Below are positions 50,684-59,688 of a stretch of DNA of 64,000 nt, piece by piece; the stretch's first letter is position 1; each line of letters opens with the position of its first letter. A program made the translations under genes and the position numbers. This DNA is from JANQMX01 sp965247175 (GTDB lineage Bacteria; Pseudomonadota; Alphaproteobacteria; Kiloniellales; DSM-21159): the NCBI GenBank assembly GCA_965247175.1, contig OZ252006.1:2976001-3040000 (forward strand), given 5' to 3'. The notes under the pieces were generated by a model. It was given only the letters and a program-made list of their open reading frames with translations. It made no database searches and was not told where the DNA came from.

Positions 50684-51997
50684 ATGTGGAAAGCCGCCCT
50701 CAGCCCTGTTCTTGCTCTGGCGCTTATCGTGATCGCAGGTGCCATGGCATCCGCAGCATCGACCCTTGAGCGCCCGCAACCAATCGACCTGAAGGACGCC
50801 GGCCCGCTCATCGCCCGCGACTTCGTCCGCTACGATCCGCACTACGAGACGAACAGGCAGGCGCGGGAGAGCAGGCTGTCCGATCTGGCCCGCGCGTTTT
50901 TCGCCCTGCAGGAGCAAGGCCACAACATGGCCTGCTCGCACCAGATCTACCTCGAAGCGAAATGGCTGGTCGAGTATACGGCCGACTGGGCGCGCGCCGA
51001 CCGGCGTCTGGAGGCGCTTGCCGAGAGTCTCAAGCAGACCGATCAAGCCTCTGTCGAACAGCAGTCGCCGGAAGACGGAAGCTGGGGTGGCTGCTTCGAG
51101 GCCTGGTTCATGAAGGTCGAAGCCACCGTCTACCACCTCGAAGATTTGGCCGACCGCGGAAAGCCTCCGAAGTATCCTGTCACCTTTCTAGATGGGTTTC
51201 TGCGACCCGACGCACTGACGGCCTATTTGCAGCGACTGCTCGTGTCCGACATTGCCGGCAAGGGCATCGACCACCGCAGCGAGCTCGGCTCGATCACCGC
51301 CTCGCTCACGACGATCTTCTTCAAGAAGCCCGTTGCGAAGTACGCGCGCGAGCGGGTGCCGGGCCTATCCATCGACGAGGCCACGGTCGCCGCCTACCAG
51401 AGCTTCCTAGATGGCTGGCAGGACCCCAAGACCGGCTACTGGGGCGCATGGTACGCCTCGGAGGACGCGATCTACCGCGCGCCCGACTTGAGCCTGACCT
51501 ACCACCAGATCGCCTATCATCCGGACGGGGTCGACCATTGGCCGCAGATCATCGATACGACCATGGCCATCCGCGACCGGCCTTATCCCTACGGCTGGCT
51601 GACCTACGGCCATTTCAACAACCACAACAACTACGACGTCGTGCGCACACTGAGGGTGGGATGGCCTCATGCGTCAGAGGTTGAACGGCGCGAGATTCGC
51701 AAGGTCGTCGGCGAGATGCTGACATGGTGCCTGGACCACTCACTGATGCCCAACGGCTCGTTCAAGCCGGACGGAACGTTCTACGACTCTGTCGGCGCCC
51801 GCTACTACTATGGCGTATCGTTCCTCGACGCCGTCGGCTACTGGAACGAGGCGCACCGCTTCTGGACCGATGCGTCCTTCCGCGAGGGAAAAAGCACCTG
51901 CTGCGCCATCAAGACCCGGATTGAGAAGCTGGGATTGAAGGGCGGCGTCATTGCGTCCGCGATGCAGAAGCTCAACGACAGCTGCCCGGCCTGTTGA
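50684..51997 (+). CDS. Secreted protein of unknown function, alpha-helical
   Basis: A 437-residue protein with a signal peptide (VLALALIVIAGAMASA) and no other membrane segment. The mature part is helix-rich with many aromatic residues and recurring blocks such as GYWGAWYASEDAIYRAPDL and GWLTYGHFNNHNNYDVVRTL, suggesting an alpha/alpha-toroid-like fold. Eight cysteines, including CC and a C-terminal CPAC, could form disulfides. No catalytic motif recognised. It stands alone on the plus strand between a GntR gene and a convergent fumarase gene. Confidence 0.65.
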   Translation: MWKAALSPVLALALIVIAGAMASAASTLERPQPIDLKDAGPLIARDFVRYDPHYETNRQARESRLSDLARAFFALQEQGHNMACSHQIYLEAKWLVEYTADWARADRRLEALAESLKQTDQASVEQQSPEDGSWGGCFEAWFMKVEATVYHLEDLADRGKPPKYPVTFLDGFLRPDALTAYLQRLLVSDIAGKGIDHRSELGSITASLTTIFFKKPVAKYARERVPGLSIDEATVAAYQSFLDGWQDPKTGYWGAWYASEDAIYRAPDLSLTYHQIAYHPDGVDHWPQIIDTTMAIRDRPYPYGWLTYGHFNNHNNYDVVRTLRVGWPHASEVERREIRKVVGEMLTWCLDHSLMPNGSFKPDGTFYDSVGARYYYGVSFLDAVGYWNEAHRFWTDASFREGKSTCCAIKTRIEKLGLKGGVIASAMQKLNDSCPAC

Positions 51998-52391
51998 CCG
52001 CGAGGTGGGGCAGAGCGTCGCCCCTGTTCTCTTCACTCAGCGGCGTCGCTGGGGCGGTGACGAGGCGTAGACGCGAATGCGATGCCGGCGCACGCGACGC
52101 TCGCGCGAAGCCGCTGGAAAATCTTCGCCACTTGGGCTGCGGTTCCGGCCGATGGCTTGGGTGAGGGTTTTGAGCGCTGAGGCTCCAAATCCGAACATGG
52201 TGCTTGTTCCCGAGTCAGTGCAGGGCATTGCGGGAGCGAGCGGCCATGCAGCGGTTTGAGTCTGCAAAGCCTGCGCGCTCGCGCATCCTGTTCGGATCCT
52301 CTTCGCAAATCCCGCCCCGGTCTGCGCAGTCCGTCACAGTTCCGCGGCGGCTTTCGCCGCCGGCTCGTAGCGTCCCTGCGGTAGCGGGCGA
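51998..52391. other. Intergenic stretch between convergent genes
   Basis: 394 bp with no gene I can support. A GC-rich inverted repeat GGCGGC-TTTC-GCCGCC near 52347-52362 lies just beyond the fumarase stop and may end that transcript, although no U-tract follows. The 76-codon minus-strand ORF here has no family resemblance. Confidence 0.4.
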
Positions 52392-54026
52392 TTAGCCTGG
52401 CGTGTGCTGGGCGAAGAAGTCGCCGCCTTTGTCGTCGATCACCACGAAGGCCGGGAAGTCGCGGACGCGGATGCGCTTCACGGCCTCCATGCCGAACTCC
52501 GGGTAGTCGATGGTCTCGATCTCTTCGATGACGTGGCGGCCCAGCACGGCCGCGGCACCGCCGATCGAGCCGAGATAGAACCCACCGTGCGTCTTGCAGG
52601 ACTCCGCGACCTGGCGTGAGCGGTTGCCCTTGGCGAGAGTGACCATGCTGCCGCCGACGGCCTGGAACTCGGGCACGTAGGGGTCCATGCGCGCTGCCGT
52701 CGTCGGCCCGAAAGAGCCGGAGGCGTAGCCCTCCGGCGTCTTCGCCGGACCCGCGTAGTAGATCGGATGATCCATCATGTAGGACGGCAGGCTTTCGCCG
52801 GCGGCCAGCCGCTTGGAGAGCTCGGCATGCACCATGTCGCGGGCGACGATCATGGTTCCGGAGAGCAGGACGGGGGCGGACACCGGCAATCCGGTGAGAA
52901 TCTCCCGAATGGTCTCCATCGGCTGATCGAGGTCGATCTTGGTCGGTTCGGCGACGCTCAGGTTGATCTCCGGGAGATACTTGGCGGGGTCGCTTTCCAG
53001 CGCCTCGAGCCAGATGCCGTCGCGGTCGATCCGCGCTTTGACCTGACGATCCGCCGAGCAGCTCACCCCAAGCCCAACCGGGAGGCTCGCGCCGTGGCGC
53101 GGCAAGCGGATGACCCGCACGTCGTGGCAGAAGTACTTGCCACCGAACTGCGCGCCGATCCCCATAGCCTGGGTCAAGGCGTGGACCTCGCGCTCCATCT
53201 CCAGGTCGCGGAAGGCCCGGCCTGACTCGTCGCCGCTGGTCGGAAGGTTGTCCAAGGCTTTGGTGGAGGCGAGCTTCACGGTCTTGAGCGTCTGTTCCGC
53301 CGACAGCCCGCCAATCACCAGGGCAAGATGGTAAGGCGGACAGGCCGCCGTGCCGAGCGTCCGGATCTTCTCGTCCAGGAAGGTCATGAGCCGGTCCCGC
53401 TCCAGCAAGCGCCGGGTCTGCTGAAAGAGGAAGGTCTTGTTCGCCGAGCCGCCGCCCTTGGCAATGAAGACCAGCTCGAAGCTCCCGCCGGGGCCGGCCT
53501 CGATGTCGATCTGTGCCGGCAGATTCGTACCGGTGTTTTTCTCCTCGAACATACCGAGCGGCGCCATTTGGCTGAACCGCAGGTTCTGCGTTTCCCATGT
53601 CCGCTCGATGCCGGCGGAGAGGGCGGCGCGCAAGTCGCCCTCGACCAGCACTTCCTGGCCCTTGCGTCCGACCACGATGGCGGTCCCGGTGTCCTGGCAG
53701 CTCGGAAACTCGAGCGCCGAGGAGATGACCGCGTTCTTCAGCAGCTCCAGCGCCACGAAGCGATCGTTCTGGGAGGCGTCCGGATCGTCGAGGATCGACG
53801 CCAACTGCTGGAGATGGGCAGGGCGAAAGAGATGCGACACATCGGCGAAGGCGCGTTCCGCCAACCTGGCCAGCGCATCGGCCTCCACGGTCAGGAACTG
53901 CCGGTCTCCAAAGGACTGAAGCGCGACCCCGTCGCGCTCCAGCAGGCGATAGACCGTATCGCTCGGCCCGTAATAATTGTCGCTGAACGTCTTCTCTTGC
54001 GTCAGCCCCTCAGATGGTCCTGCCAC
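52392..54026 (-). CDS. Class I (iron-sulfur) fumarate hydratase
   Basis: A 544-residue class I fumarase, [4Fe-4S]-dependent hydratase. Cluster cysteines are in SCQDTGTA, ACPPYHLALVIGG and SCKTHGGFYLGSIGGAAA; the C-terminal domain has SGTMIVARDMVHAEL. Start GTG 54026 follows GGAGG by 7 nt and overlaps the SDR gene; a longer frame to 54263 is not family-like. It ends the liv/ALDH/SDR operon. Fumarase or mesaconase-like activity fits a dicarboxylate-yielding pathway. Confidence 0.88.
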   Translation of the reverse strand: MAGPSEGLTQEKTFSDNYYGPSDTVYRLLERDGVALQSFGDRQFLTVEADALARLAERAFADVSHLFRPAHLQQLASILDDPDASQNDRFVALELLKNAVISSALEFPSCQDTGTAIVVGRKGQEVLVEGDLRAALSAGIERTWETQNLRFSQMAPLGMFEEKNTGTNLPAQIDIEAGPGGSFELVFIAKGGGSANKTFLFQQTRRLLERDRLMTFLDEKIRTLGTAACPPYHLALVIGGLSAEQTLKTVKLASTKALDNLPTSGDESGRAFRDLEMEREVHALTQAMGIGAQFGGKYFCHDVRVIRLPRHGASLPVGLGVSCSADRQVKARIDRDGIWLEALESDPAKYLPEINLSVAEPTKIDLDQPMETIREILTGLPVSAPVLLSGTMIVARDMVHAELSKRLAAGESLPSYMMDHPIYYAGPAKTPEGYASGSFGPTTAARMDPYVPEFQAVGGSMVTLAKGNRSRQVAESCKTHGGFYLGSIGGAAAVLGRHVIEEIETIDYPEFGMEAVKRIRVRDFPAFVVIDDKGGDFFAQHTPG

Positions 54027-54759
54027 CGTCAACCTCCAATACAACACCCGTGATGAATTCGGCTTCATCGGATGCCAGATAGAGCGCGGCGTTGGCCATA
54101 TCCTCGGGCTCGCACAGGCGCCCGAGCGGGATGGTGGCGATGAACTTCGCGCGGTTCTCCGGCGTGTCCGGCAAGCCCATGAAGGTTTCCAGCAAAGCTG
54201 TCGCCCCCATGACCGGCGCAAGGCCGCAGACCCTAATTTTGTCCGGCGCCAGCTCGACGGCAAGGGACTTCGTCATCAAGTTCACGGCGCCTTTGGAGGA
54301 ATTGTACCAGGTCAGGCCCGGCCGGGGCCGAATCCCGGCCGTAGAGCCGACATTGATCATCACGCCGCTTTGGCGGTCGCGGAAGTGCGGAACGATGGCC
54401 CGGGTAGCATGGAAGATCGAGAGGACGTTGACGTCGTAGACCTTGCGAAAGGTCTCCTCATCGACATCGAGCAAGGGCTGGTTCGGGTAGCTCCAGCCGG
54501 CATTGTTGACCAGGATGTCGATCTTGCCGAACGCCGAGATGGTGCCTTCGATGGCTGCATTGACGTCCTCGGCCTTTGAGACATCGCAGGTGATGGCGGT
54601 TGCCGCCTGGCCAATGGCATCGGCGACCGCGCGGGCACCCTCGCCGTTCAGGTCGACGACGGCAACCTCGGCTCCTTCTTCGGCAAAACGCTCCGCCATG
54701 GCCTTGCCGAAACCCGATGCCGCACCGGTGATCAGGGCGGTCTTGTCCTTGAGACGCAC
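54010..54759 (-). CDS. Short-chain dehydrogenase/reductase
   Basis: A 249-residue SDR: TGAASGFG cofactor loop, NNAGWS, catalytic Ser in INVGSTAGI, Tyr/Lys in WYNSSKGA, and C-terminal VLEVDGG. VVDLNGEGARAVADA suggests NAD(H). It overlaps the fumarase start by 17 nt and follows the aldehyde dehydrogenase by about 25 nt. Alcohol or ketone substrate unknown. Confidence 0.88.
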   Translation of the reverse strand: MRLKDKTALITGAASGFGKAMAERFAEEGAEVAVVDLNGEGARAVADAIGQAATAITCDVSKAEDVNAAIEGTISAFGKIDILVNNAGWSYPNQPLLDVDEETFRKVYDVNVLSIFHATRAIVPHFRDRQSGVMINVGSTAGIRPRPGLTWYNSSKGAVNLMTKSLAVELAPDKIRVCGLAPVMGATALLETFMGLPDTPENRAKFIATIPLGRLCEPEDMANAALYLASDEAEFITGVVLEVDGGRTI

Positions 54760-54783
54760 GATCCTTGCTCCAGATTTTTGTTG

Positions 54784-56247
54784 TTAGCCGTGGTTCTGCA
54801 CGATGGTTTTCAGCAGCGAGAACTCATGCAGCGCGGCAAAGCCCTTCTCGCGCCCATGCCCCGACTTGCGTACACCGCCGAAGGGCAGCTCGATGCCGCC
54901 GCCGGCCCCGTAACTGTTGATGAAGACCTGGCCGCAGCGCAGCGCCTTGGCCATGCGCATTTGCCGGCTGCCGTCCCGGGTCCAGACACCGGCCACCAAG
55001 CCATACTCTGTGTCGTTGGCGATGCGGACGGCGTCGGCTTCGTCCTCGAAGGGAATGCAGGAGAGCACCGGGCCGAAGACCTCGTCCCGCGCCAGGGGAT
55101 CGCTTTCTGCCACCTGGCCGAACAGCGCCGGCGCCACATAGTAGCCGCCCTCAGGCGCGCTGGCGGAAACCTTGCCGCGCGCGATCAACGTCGCGGACGG
55201 GGCTTCGGCGGCGGCAATGAAGGAGTCGACCCGCGCCTTCTGCTTGGCCGAGATCAGGGCGCCGAGATCGGCATCCTCTTCGTGCGGCGCGACGGTGAGC
55301 GCCGAGAAGCGCGCGCTCAAGGTGGCCATCACCTGGTCGTAGATCGACTTCTGCACCAGGGCGCGGGAGCCGGCGGAGCAGGTCTGCCCGCCATTCTGCA
55401 CGATCGCATTGGCGAGGACGGGAATGGCCTGCTCCAGATCGGCATCCTCGAAGAGGATCTGGGGCGACTTGCCGCCAAGCTCCAAGGTGCAGCCGATGTG
55501 GTTCTTGGCGGCGGCGATCTGCACCAGGGTGCCGACCTCGGGCGAGCCGGTGAAGGAGAGGAAGTCGATGCCGGCGTGCGCGCTCAGCGCAGCGCCCGCG
55601 ACCTCGCCCGCGCCGGTGACGAGATTGATCGCCCCCTCGGGAAAGCCGACCTCCATGGCCAAGGCGGCGAGGCGGATGGGGGTCAGGCAGGCCTCTTCGG
55701 CCGGCTTCAGCACCGTCGCGTTCCCCATGGCCAAGGCCGGCGCCAAGGTCCGGCCGAACATCTGCGCCGGATAGTTCCAGGGAATGATGTGGCCGGTCAC
55801 GCCGTAAGGCTCGCGCACGGCCTGCACGTGGAAGCCGCTGAGGAAGGGGATGGTCTCGCCGTGCACCTTGTCCGCGGCGGCGCCATAGAACTCGAAGTAG
55901 CGCGCGGCCGCCACCATGTCGGCACGGGCCTGCCTCATGGGCTTGCCCGTGTCCCGCGCCTCGAGCTCGGCCAAGGCCTCGGCGTTCTCGGCAATCTTCT
56001 CGCCAAGCTTGGTCAAGAGGCGCCCACGCTCCACGGCGGACAGCTTCGACCAGGCACCGCCGTCGTAAGCAGCGCGCGCCGCGGCGACCGCATCGGCGAT
56101 GTCCTCGATGCCACCGGCTGCGATTTCAGCGAAGGGCTTGCCGTCGCTGGGACAGAGCACAGCCATGGTCTCGCCGCTGGCGGCCGGCCGCCACTGGCCG
56201 GCGATCAGACACTCGTTGCGTTGCGGCAGCGGGCTTTGCTCGTTCAT
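54784..56247 (-). CDS. NAD(P)-dependent aldehyde dehydrogenase
   Basis: A 487-residue ALDH: cofactor-binding IIPWNYPAQMFG, LTPIRLAALA, SFTGSPEVG, catalytic Glu in LELGGKSPQIL and catalytic Cys in NGGQTCSAGSR, EVFGPVLSC. Start ATG 56247 forms an ATGA overlap with livF, so the enzyme is coupled to the Liv-type importer. It likely oxidises an aldehyde derived from the imported compound. Confidence 0.93.
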   Translation of the reverse strand: MNEQSPLPQRNECLIAGQWRPAASGETMAVLCPSDGKPFAEIAAGGIEDIADAVAAARAAYDGGAWSKLSAVERGRLLTKLGEKIAENAEALAELEARDTGKPMRQARADMVAAARYFEFYGAAADKVHGETIPFLSGFHVQAVREPYGVTGHIIPWNYPAQMFGRTLAPALAMGNATVLKPAEEACLTPIRLAALAMEVGFPEGAINLVTGAGEVAGAALSAHAGIDFLSFTGSPEVGTLVQIAAAKNHIGCTLELGGKSPQILFEDADLEQAIPVLANAIVQNGGQTCSAGSRALVQKSIYDQVMATLSARFSALTVAPHEEDADLGALISAKQKARVDSFIAAAEAPSATLIARGKVSASAPEGGYYVAPALFGQVAESDPLARDEVFGPVLSCIPFEDEADAVRIANDTEYGLVAGVWTRDGSRQMRMAKALRCGQVFINSYGAGGGIELPFGGVRKSGHGREKGFAALHEFSLLKTIVQNHG

Positions 56248-56924
56248 GCATCTACCTTTTCAGCGTCGAGCTCCCCTTCGCGCACTTCGCCGCGCTCGAT
56301 CACCAAAGCGCGGTCGGCGAACCGTCGGAGCAGCCCGGGATTGGATTCCGTGATGACCAGTGTGACCTCCCGGTCGCGGTCGCGCAGCGCGCGCAGGGCT
56401 TCGGCGTAGCGGCTGGCCAGCGCCGGCGCCAAACCCTGGAATGGCTCGTCCAGCATGATCAACCGCGAGCCAATCATCAAAGCGCGACCCAGGGCCACCA
56501 TCTTCCCCTGACCGCCCGAAACCATGCCGGCCGGCCGCCTGGCCAGCGCCTTCAGCTCGGGAAGAATGTCGTAGGCCCGCTCGAGCCCGGCCTGGAGCTG
56601 GGCGTCGCTGTAGCCGGCCACCTGGCCCGGCATCAGAATGTTCTCCTCGACGCTGAAGGCCGAGAAGAGACGCCGGTCTTCCGGCGCATAGCCGATGCCG
56701 AGGCGCGGGCGCTTCGCCGGCGCAACGGAGGTCAGGTCCTTGCCGTCGAAGCGGATGACGCCCTTCACCTGGGTCAAACCCATCACAGACTTGAGCGTGG
56801 TGGTCTTGCCGGCGCCGTTGCGGCCAATCAGAGCAACGGTCTCGGCCGGCTCGATAGAGAAGGAAAGCTGCCGCAGGATCTGCACGCCAGCGATCGAGAC
56901 GTCGACCTGGTCGAAGCTCAGCAT
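56244..56924 (-). CDS. livF: Branched-chain amino acid-type ABC ATPase, LivF
   Basis: A 226-residue ATPase: Walker A GRNGAGKTT, signature VSGGQGKMVALGRAL, Walker B LIMLDEPFQG. Start ATG 56924 overlaps the livG stop, with AGGAG 5 nt upstream (GTG 56927 also possible). Second ATPase of the HAAT-type importer. Confidence 0.9.
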   Translation of the reverse strand: MLSFDQVDVSIAGVQILRQLSFSIEPAETVALIGRNGAGKTTTLKSVMGLTQVKGVIRFDGKDLTSVAPAKRPRLGIGYAPEDRRLFSAFSVEENILMPGQVAGYSDAQLQAGLERAYDILPELKALARRPAGMVSGGQGKMVALGRALMIGSRLIMLDEPFQGLAPALASRYAEALRALRDRDREVTLVITESNPGLLRRFADRALVIERGEVREGELDAEKVDA

Positions 56925-57676
56925 CACAGCTCCTCTCCGATTACGTCGCGAATGACGTCCGGATGCTCCAAGACCTCTTGCGGGGTGCCGCGGAGCTGAA
57001 CCGCGCCCGCGGCCCAGACGGCCACCTCGTCCGCGTACTTCTCGACGATGCCCATGTCGTGCTCGACGAAGACGCTGGTCACCTTCGCCTCCGCCAGCGC
57101 GCGGGTCAGAATGTCCATCACACCGAACTTTTCAGAGGAAGCAACGCCGGAGGTCGGCTCGTCCAAGAGAAGCAACTTGGGCCGCAGGGCCAAGGCCACG
57201 GCAATGTCGATCAGCTTGCGCTGACCTTCCGGCAGCTCGTTGACCAGGCGGTCGGAGACGTGGGCGCAATTCACCAGCTCCAAGAGATGCATCATCTCAT
57301 CGCGCTCGGGGATATGGCCGAGCTTCATGAAGGGCGCCCAGCGCTGCTCCCTTGCCGCCGCGGCGATCAGGAGATTCTCCAAGGCCGTATGCTCGGAAAA
57401 GAGCTGCGGGATCTGAAAGGCCCGCGCCACACCCATGCGCGTGATCTGCCGCGGAGATTTCTGCGTCACCTCTCGTCCGCAGAAGTAGACGCTGCCTTTG
57501 TTCGGCTTGGTGTAGCCGGTGCAGATGTTGAGGAAGGTGGTCTTGCCGGCGCCGTTCGGTCCGATGATCGCGAGGTTCTTGCCTGCGTGGATCTCGACGC
57601 TCACGTTGTCCGCCGCGATCACGCCACCGAAGTTGATCTCGAGACCTTTGGTTTCCAGGAGGACGTCGGGGGTCAT
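56924..57676 (-). CDS. livG: Branched-chain amino acid-type ABC ATPase, LivG
   Basis: A 250-residue ATPase: Walker A GPNGAGKTT, LivG-type signature ELPEGQRKLID, Walker B LLLLDEPTSG, plus the C-terminal LivG tail (LEHPDVIRDVIGEEL). ATGA overlap with livM. Confidence 0.92.
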   Translation of the reverse strand: MTPDVLLETKGLEINFGGVIAADNVSVEIHAGKNLAIIGPNGAGKTTFLNICTGYTKPNKGSVYFCGREVTQKSPRQITRMGVARAFQIPQLFSEHTALENLLIAAAAREQRWAPFMKLGHIPERDEMMHLLELVNCAHVSDRLVNELPEGQRKLIDIAVALALRPKLLLLDEPTSGVASSEKFGVMDILTRALAEAKVTSVFVEHDMGIVEKYADEVAVWAAGAVQLRGTPQEVLEHPDVIRDVIGEEL

Positions 57677-58665
57677 TCCGCCGCTCCCGGAACACGGCCG
57701 TCTTGAGACTCTTTCGAGGTTGGCTTCTTGCTTTCCAGGCGGTCCATCAGGCGCTCATAGAGGCCGACGAGACCGCGCGAAGCGAAGAGAATGATGGCCA
57801 GCAGGAAGATGCCCAGCACCATCTGCCAGACGTCCGCCGCGAAGGCGGCGGCGTTGACCCGCACCGCCTCGTAGATGATGGCGCCGACGAAGGCGCCGGC
57901 GACGGAGCCCGCGCCACCGAGGATGGCGATGAAGACCAGCTCGCCCGAGCGGATCCACCAGGCGTACTCCGGTGTGACGATGCCCTGGGCAACCGCCATC
58001 AGAACCCCGCCGAGGCCGCAAAGGCCGGCGGACACCACATAGCCCGCCAGGAGCGTTTGCCGCGCCGAAATGCCAAGGTACTCGAGGCGCGTCGCGTTGG
58101 TCTTGATGGTCTTGAACATGTTGCCGATCGGCGACGACAGGAAACGATGGATGCACCAGGCAACGGCGACGCAGAGCACCAGAGAGCCGTAGAATAGCAG
58201 GGTCTCGAAGCCGGCGCGTTCCATCTCGATGCCGACGACGGTCGGGCGGGCGACCTGCATGCCGTCGGCACCGCCGGTCACGTGATAGAACTTCTCGAGG
58301 ATCGAATAGAAGATCATCGAGAAGGCCAGGTTCAGCATGCCGAAGAAGATGTGCCGGTAGCGCACCACGAAGAGCCCGACCATCAGGCCGAAGAAGAGCG
58401 AGGCGCCGAGTCCCAGCACGATCATCATGACCAGCTCGCCGCCGGCGAAGGCCTCACCCAGGAAGGCGGCCGAATAGGCGGCGACGGCGAAGAAGAGAGC
58501 ATGGCCGAAGGAAACCTGCCCTGCGTGCAGAAGCAGGACGATTCCGAGGACGGCGAGCCCTTTGGCCAGAGCCAGGGTCAGCACCACCTGGGACCAGGGC
58601 GCCACCAGCGGCAGCAGCGCGACGATCGCCAGCAGAAGAATGGGGACTGCGATGCGGAGCGACAT
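57673..58665 (-). CDS. livM: Branched-chain amino acid-type ABC permease, LivM
   Basis: A 330-residue LivM permease with about ten membrane segments and the GFSIMFY-like LAFSMIFYSILEKFYHVTGGADGM and LGISARQTLLAGYVVSAGLCGLGG blocks. It pairs with LivH. The stop overlaps the livG start. Confidence 0.92.
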   Translation of the reverse strand: MSLRIAVPILLLAIVALLPLVAPWSQVVLTLALAKGLAVLGIVLLLHAGQVSFGHALFFAVAAYSAAFLGEAFAGGELVMMIVLGLGASLFFGLMVGLFVVRYRHIFFGMLNLAFSMIFYSILEKFYHVTGGADGMQVARPTVVGIEMERAGFETLLFYGSLVLCVAVAWCIHRFLSSPIGNMFKTIKTNATRLEYLGISARQTLLAGYVVSAGLCGLGGVLMAVAQGIVTPEYAWWIRSGELVFIAILGGAGSVAGAFVGAIIYEAVRVNAAAFAADVWQMVLGIFLLAIILFASRGLVGLYERLMDRLESKKPTSKESQDGRVPGAAE

Positions 58666-58672
58666 GGCCGGC

Positions 58673-59578
58673 TCAGATCTTTCGGGTTCGCACGACGCCG
58701 AAGAGACCTTCGGGCCGCACGAGCAGGACGAGGAGCATGATCAGGTAGGGAATCAGCACCTGAAGCTCAGGCATCAGATAGACGGCAAAGCTCCGCCCCA
58801 AGCCGATCAGGAGGGCTGCGATGGCAGCGCCTTCGATCTGGCCCAGGCCGGCCGTCGCCACGACGGCGAACGACAGGACGATCATGTCGGCCCCCATGCC
58901 GGGCACCACTGAGGTCGTCGCCGAGGCCAAGGCGCCGCCGAAGCCCGCGAGGGCTGCACCGACCACGAAGGTCAGGAGGTAGACTTTGTCCGCATCGATG
59001 CCGATGGCCGTTGCCGTCTCCCGGTCTTCGGTGACCGCGAGAATGAGCTTCCCGGAGAGCGTCTTACGAAGAAAGAGGCGCAAGCTGATCAGGACGGTGA
59101 TTGCGACCAGCGGCAGCACCACGAGCTGATAGGTGGTGTAGAAGACGCCGAAGACTTCGATGTTGCCGAGCTGCTGCAGCGCCGTGGCCTCGAAGTAAGG
59201 CTGCGTTCCCCAGATCAGCCGCTGCACGTCTTCCAAGATCATGAAGACGGCGAAGGTGACGAGCAGCTGCAGCGCGTCTTCCTTGGCATAGATGCGCCTC
59301 AGCAGCAGGCGCTCGATCGGCCCGCCCAAGACGATGCCGACGATGGCAGCGGCGAGGAACATCAACGGCAAGGCCAGCCAAGGCGCGTAGCCGGCCGCGA
59401 AGATGGCGCCGCCGATGGAGGCGGTCAGGTAGGCGCCGATGGCATAGAAGGAACCGTGGGCAACGTTCAGGATGCGCAGCACCCCGAAGATCAAGGTCAG
59501 GCCGACGGCGACCATGAAGACGAGCGCCGCATAGGCCACACCATCGAACACGGCCAGGGCAAAAAGCTGGGCGTTCAT
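58673..59578 (-). CDS. livH: Branched-chain amino acid-type ABC permease, LivH
   Basis: A 301-residue LivH permease with eight or nine membrane segments (GLTLIFGVLRILNVAHGSFYAIGAYL in outline, VTEDRETATAIGIDADKVYLLTFVVGAALAGFGGAL in outline). It starts 110 nt after livK across tandem hairpins and is followed by livM. Confidence 0.92.
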   Translation of the reverse strand: MNAQLFALAVFDGVAYAALVFMVAVGLTLIFGVLRILNVAHGSFYAIGAYLTASIGGAIFAAGYAPWLALPLMFLAAAIVGIVLGGPIERLLLRRIYAKEDALQLLVTFAVFMILEDVQRLIWGTQPYFEATALQQLGNIEVFGVFYTTYQLVVLPLVAITVLISLRLFLRKTLSGKLILAVTEDRETATAIGIDADKVYLLTFVVGAALAGFGGALASATTSVVPGMGADMIVLSFAVVATAGLGQIEGAAIAALLIGLGRSFAVYLMPELQVLIPYLIMLLVLLVRPEGLFGVVRTRKI

Positions 59579-59618
59579 CTCTCAGTCTGTCGTCTTGGTC
59601 CGGACGTCAACGAGCATA

Positions 59619-59678
59619 GACGGCCGGCATGCGGCCGTCGAAGGTAAAGGGGCGGCCGCACACGTGGCACGACCGCCC
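59619..59678 (-). terminator. Tandem hairpins between livK and livH
   Basis: First stem GACGGCCG / CGGCCGTC, 8 bp with a 5-nt loop, at 59619-59639. Second stem GGGCGG / CCGCCC at 59650-59678, extendable to 9 bp with a G-U pair. They lie right after livK on the minus strand and before livH, as with the other binding-protein genes here. Confidence 0.6.
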
Positions 59679-59688
59679 GACAGGACGA

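Noticed and set aside
52037..52267. 76-codon minus-strand ORF in the fumarase 3-prime gap
   Set aside because: No ribosome site or family resemblance, and a Ser/Arg/Pro-rich composition typical of chance ORFs in GC-rich DNA.
52033..53598. 521-codon minus-strand ORF over the fumarase
   Set aside because: Frame-shifted shadow of the class I fumarase gene with Arg/Gly/Pro-rich composition.
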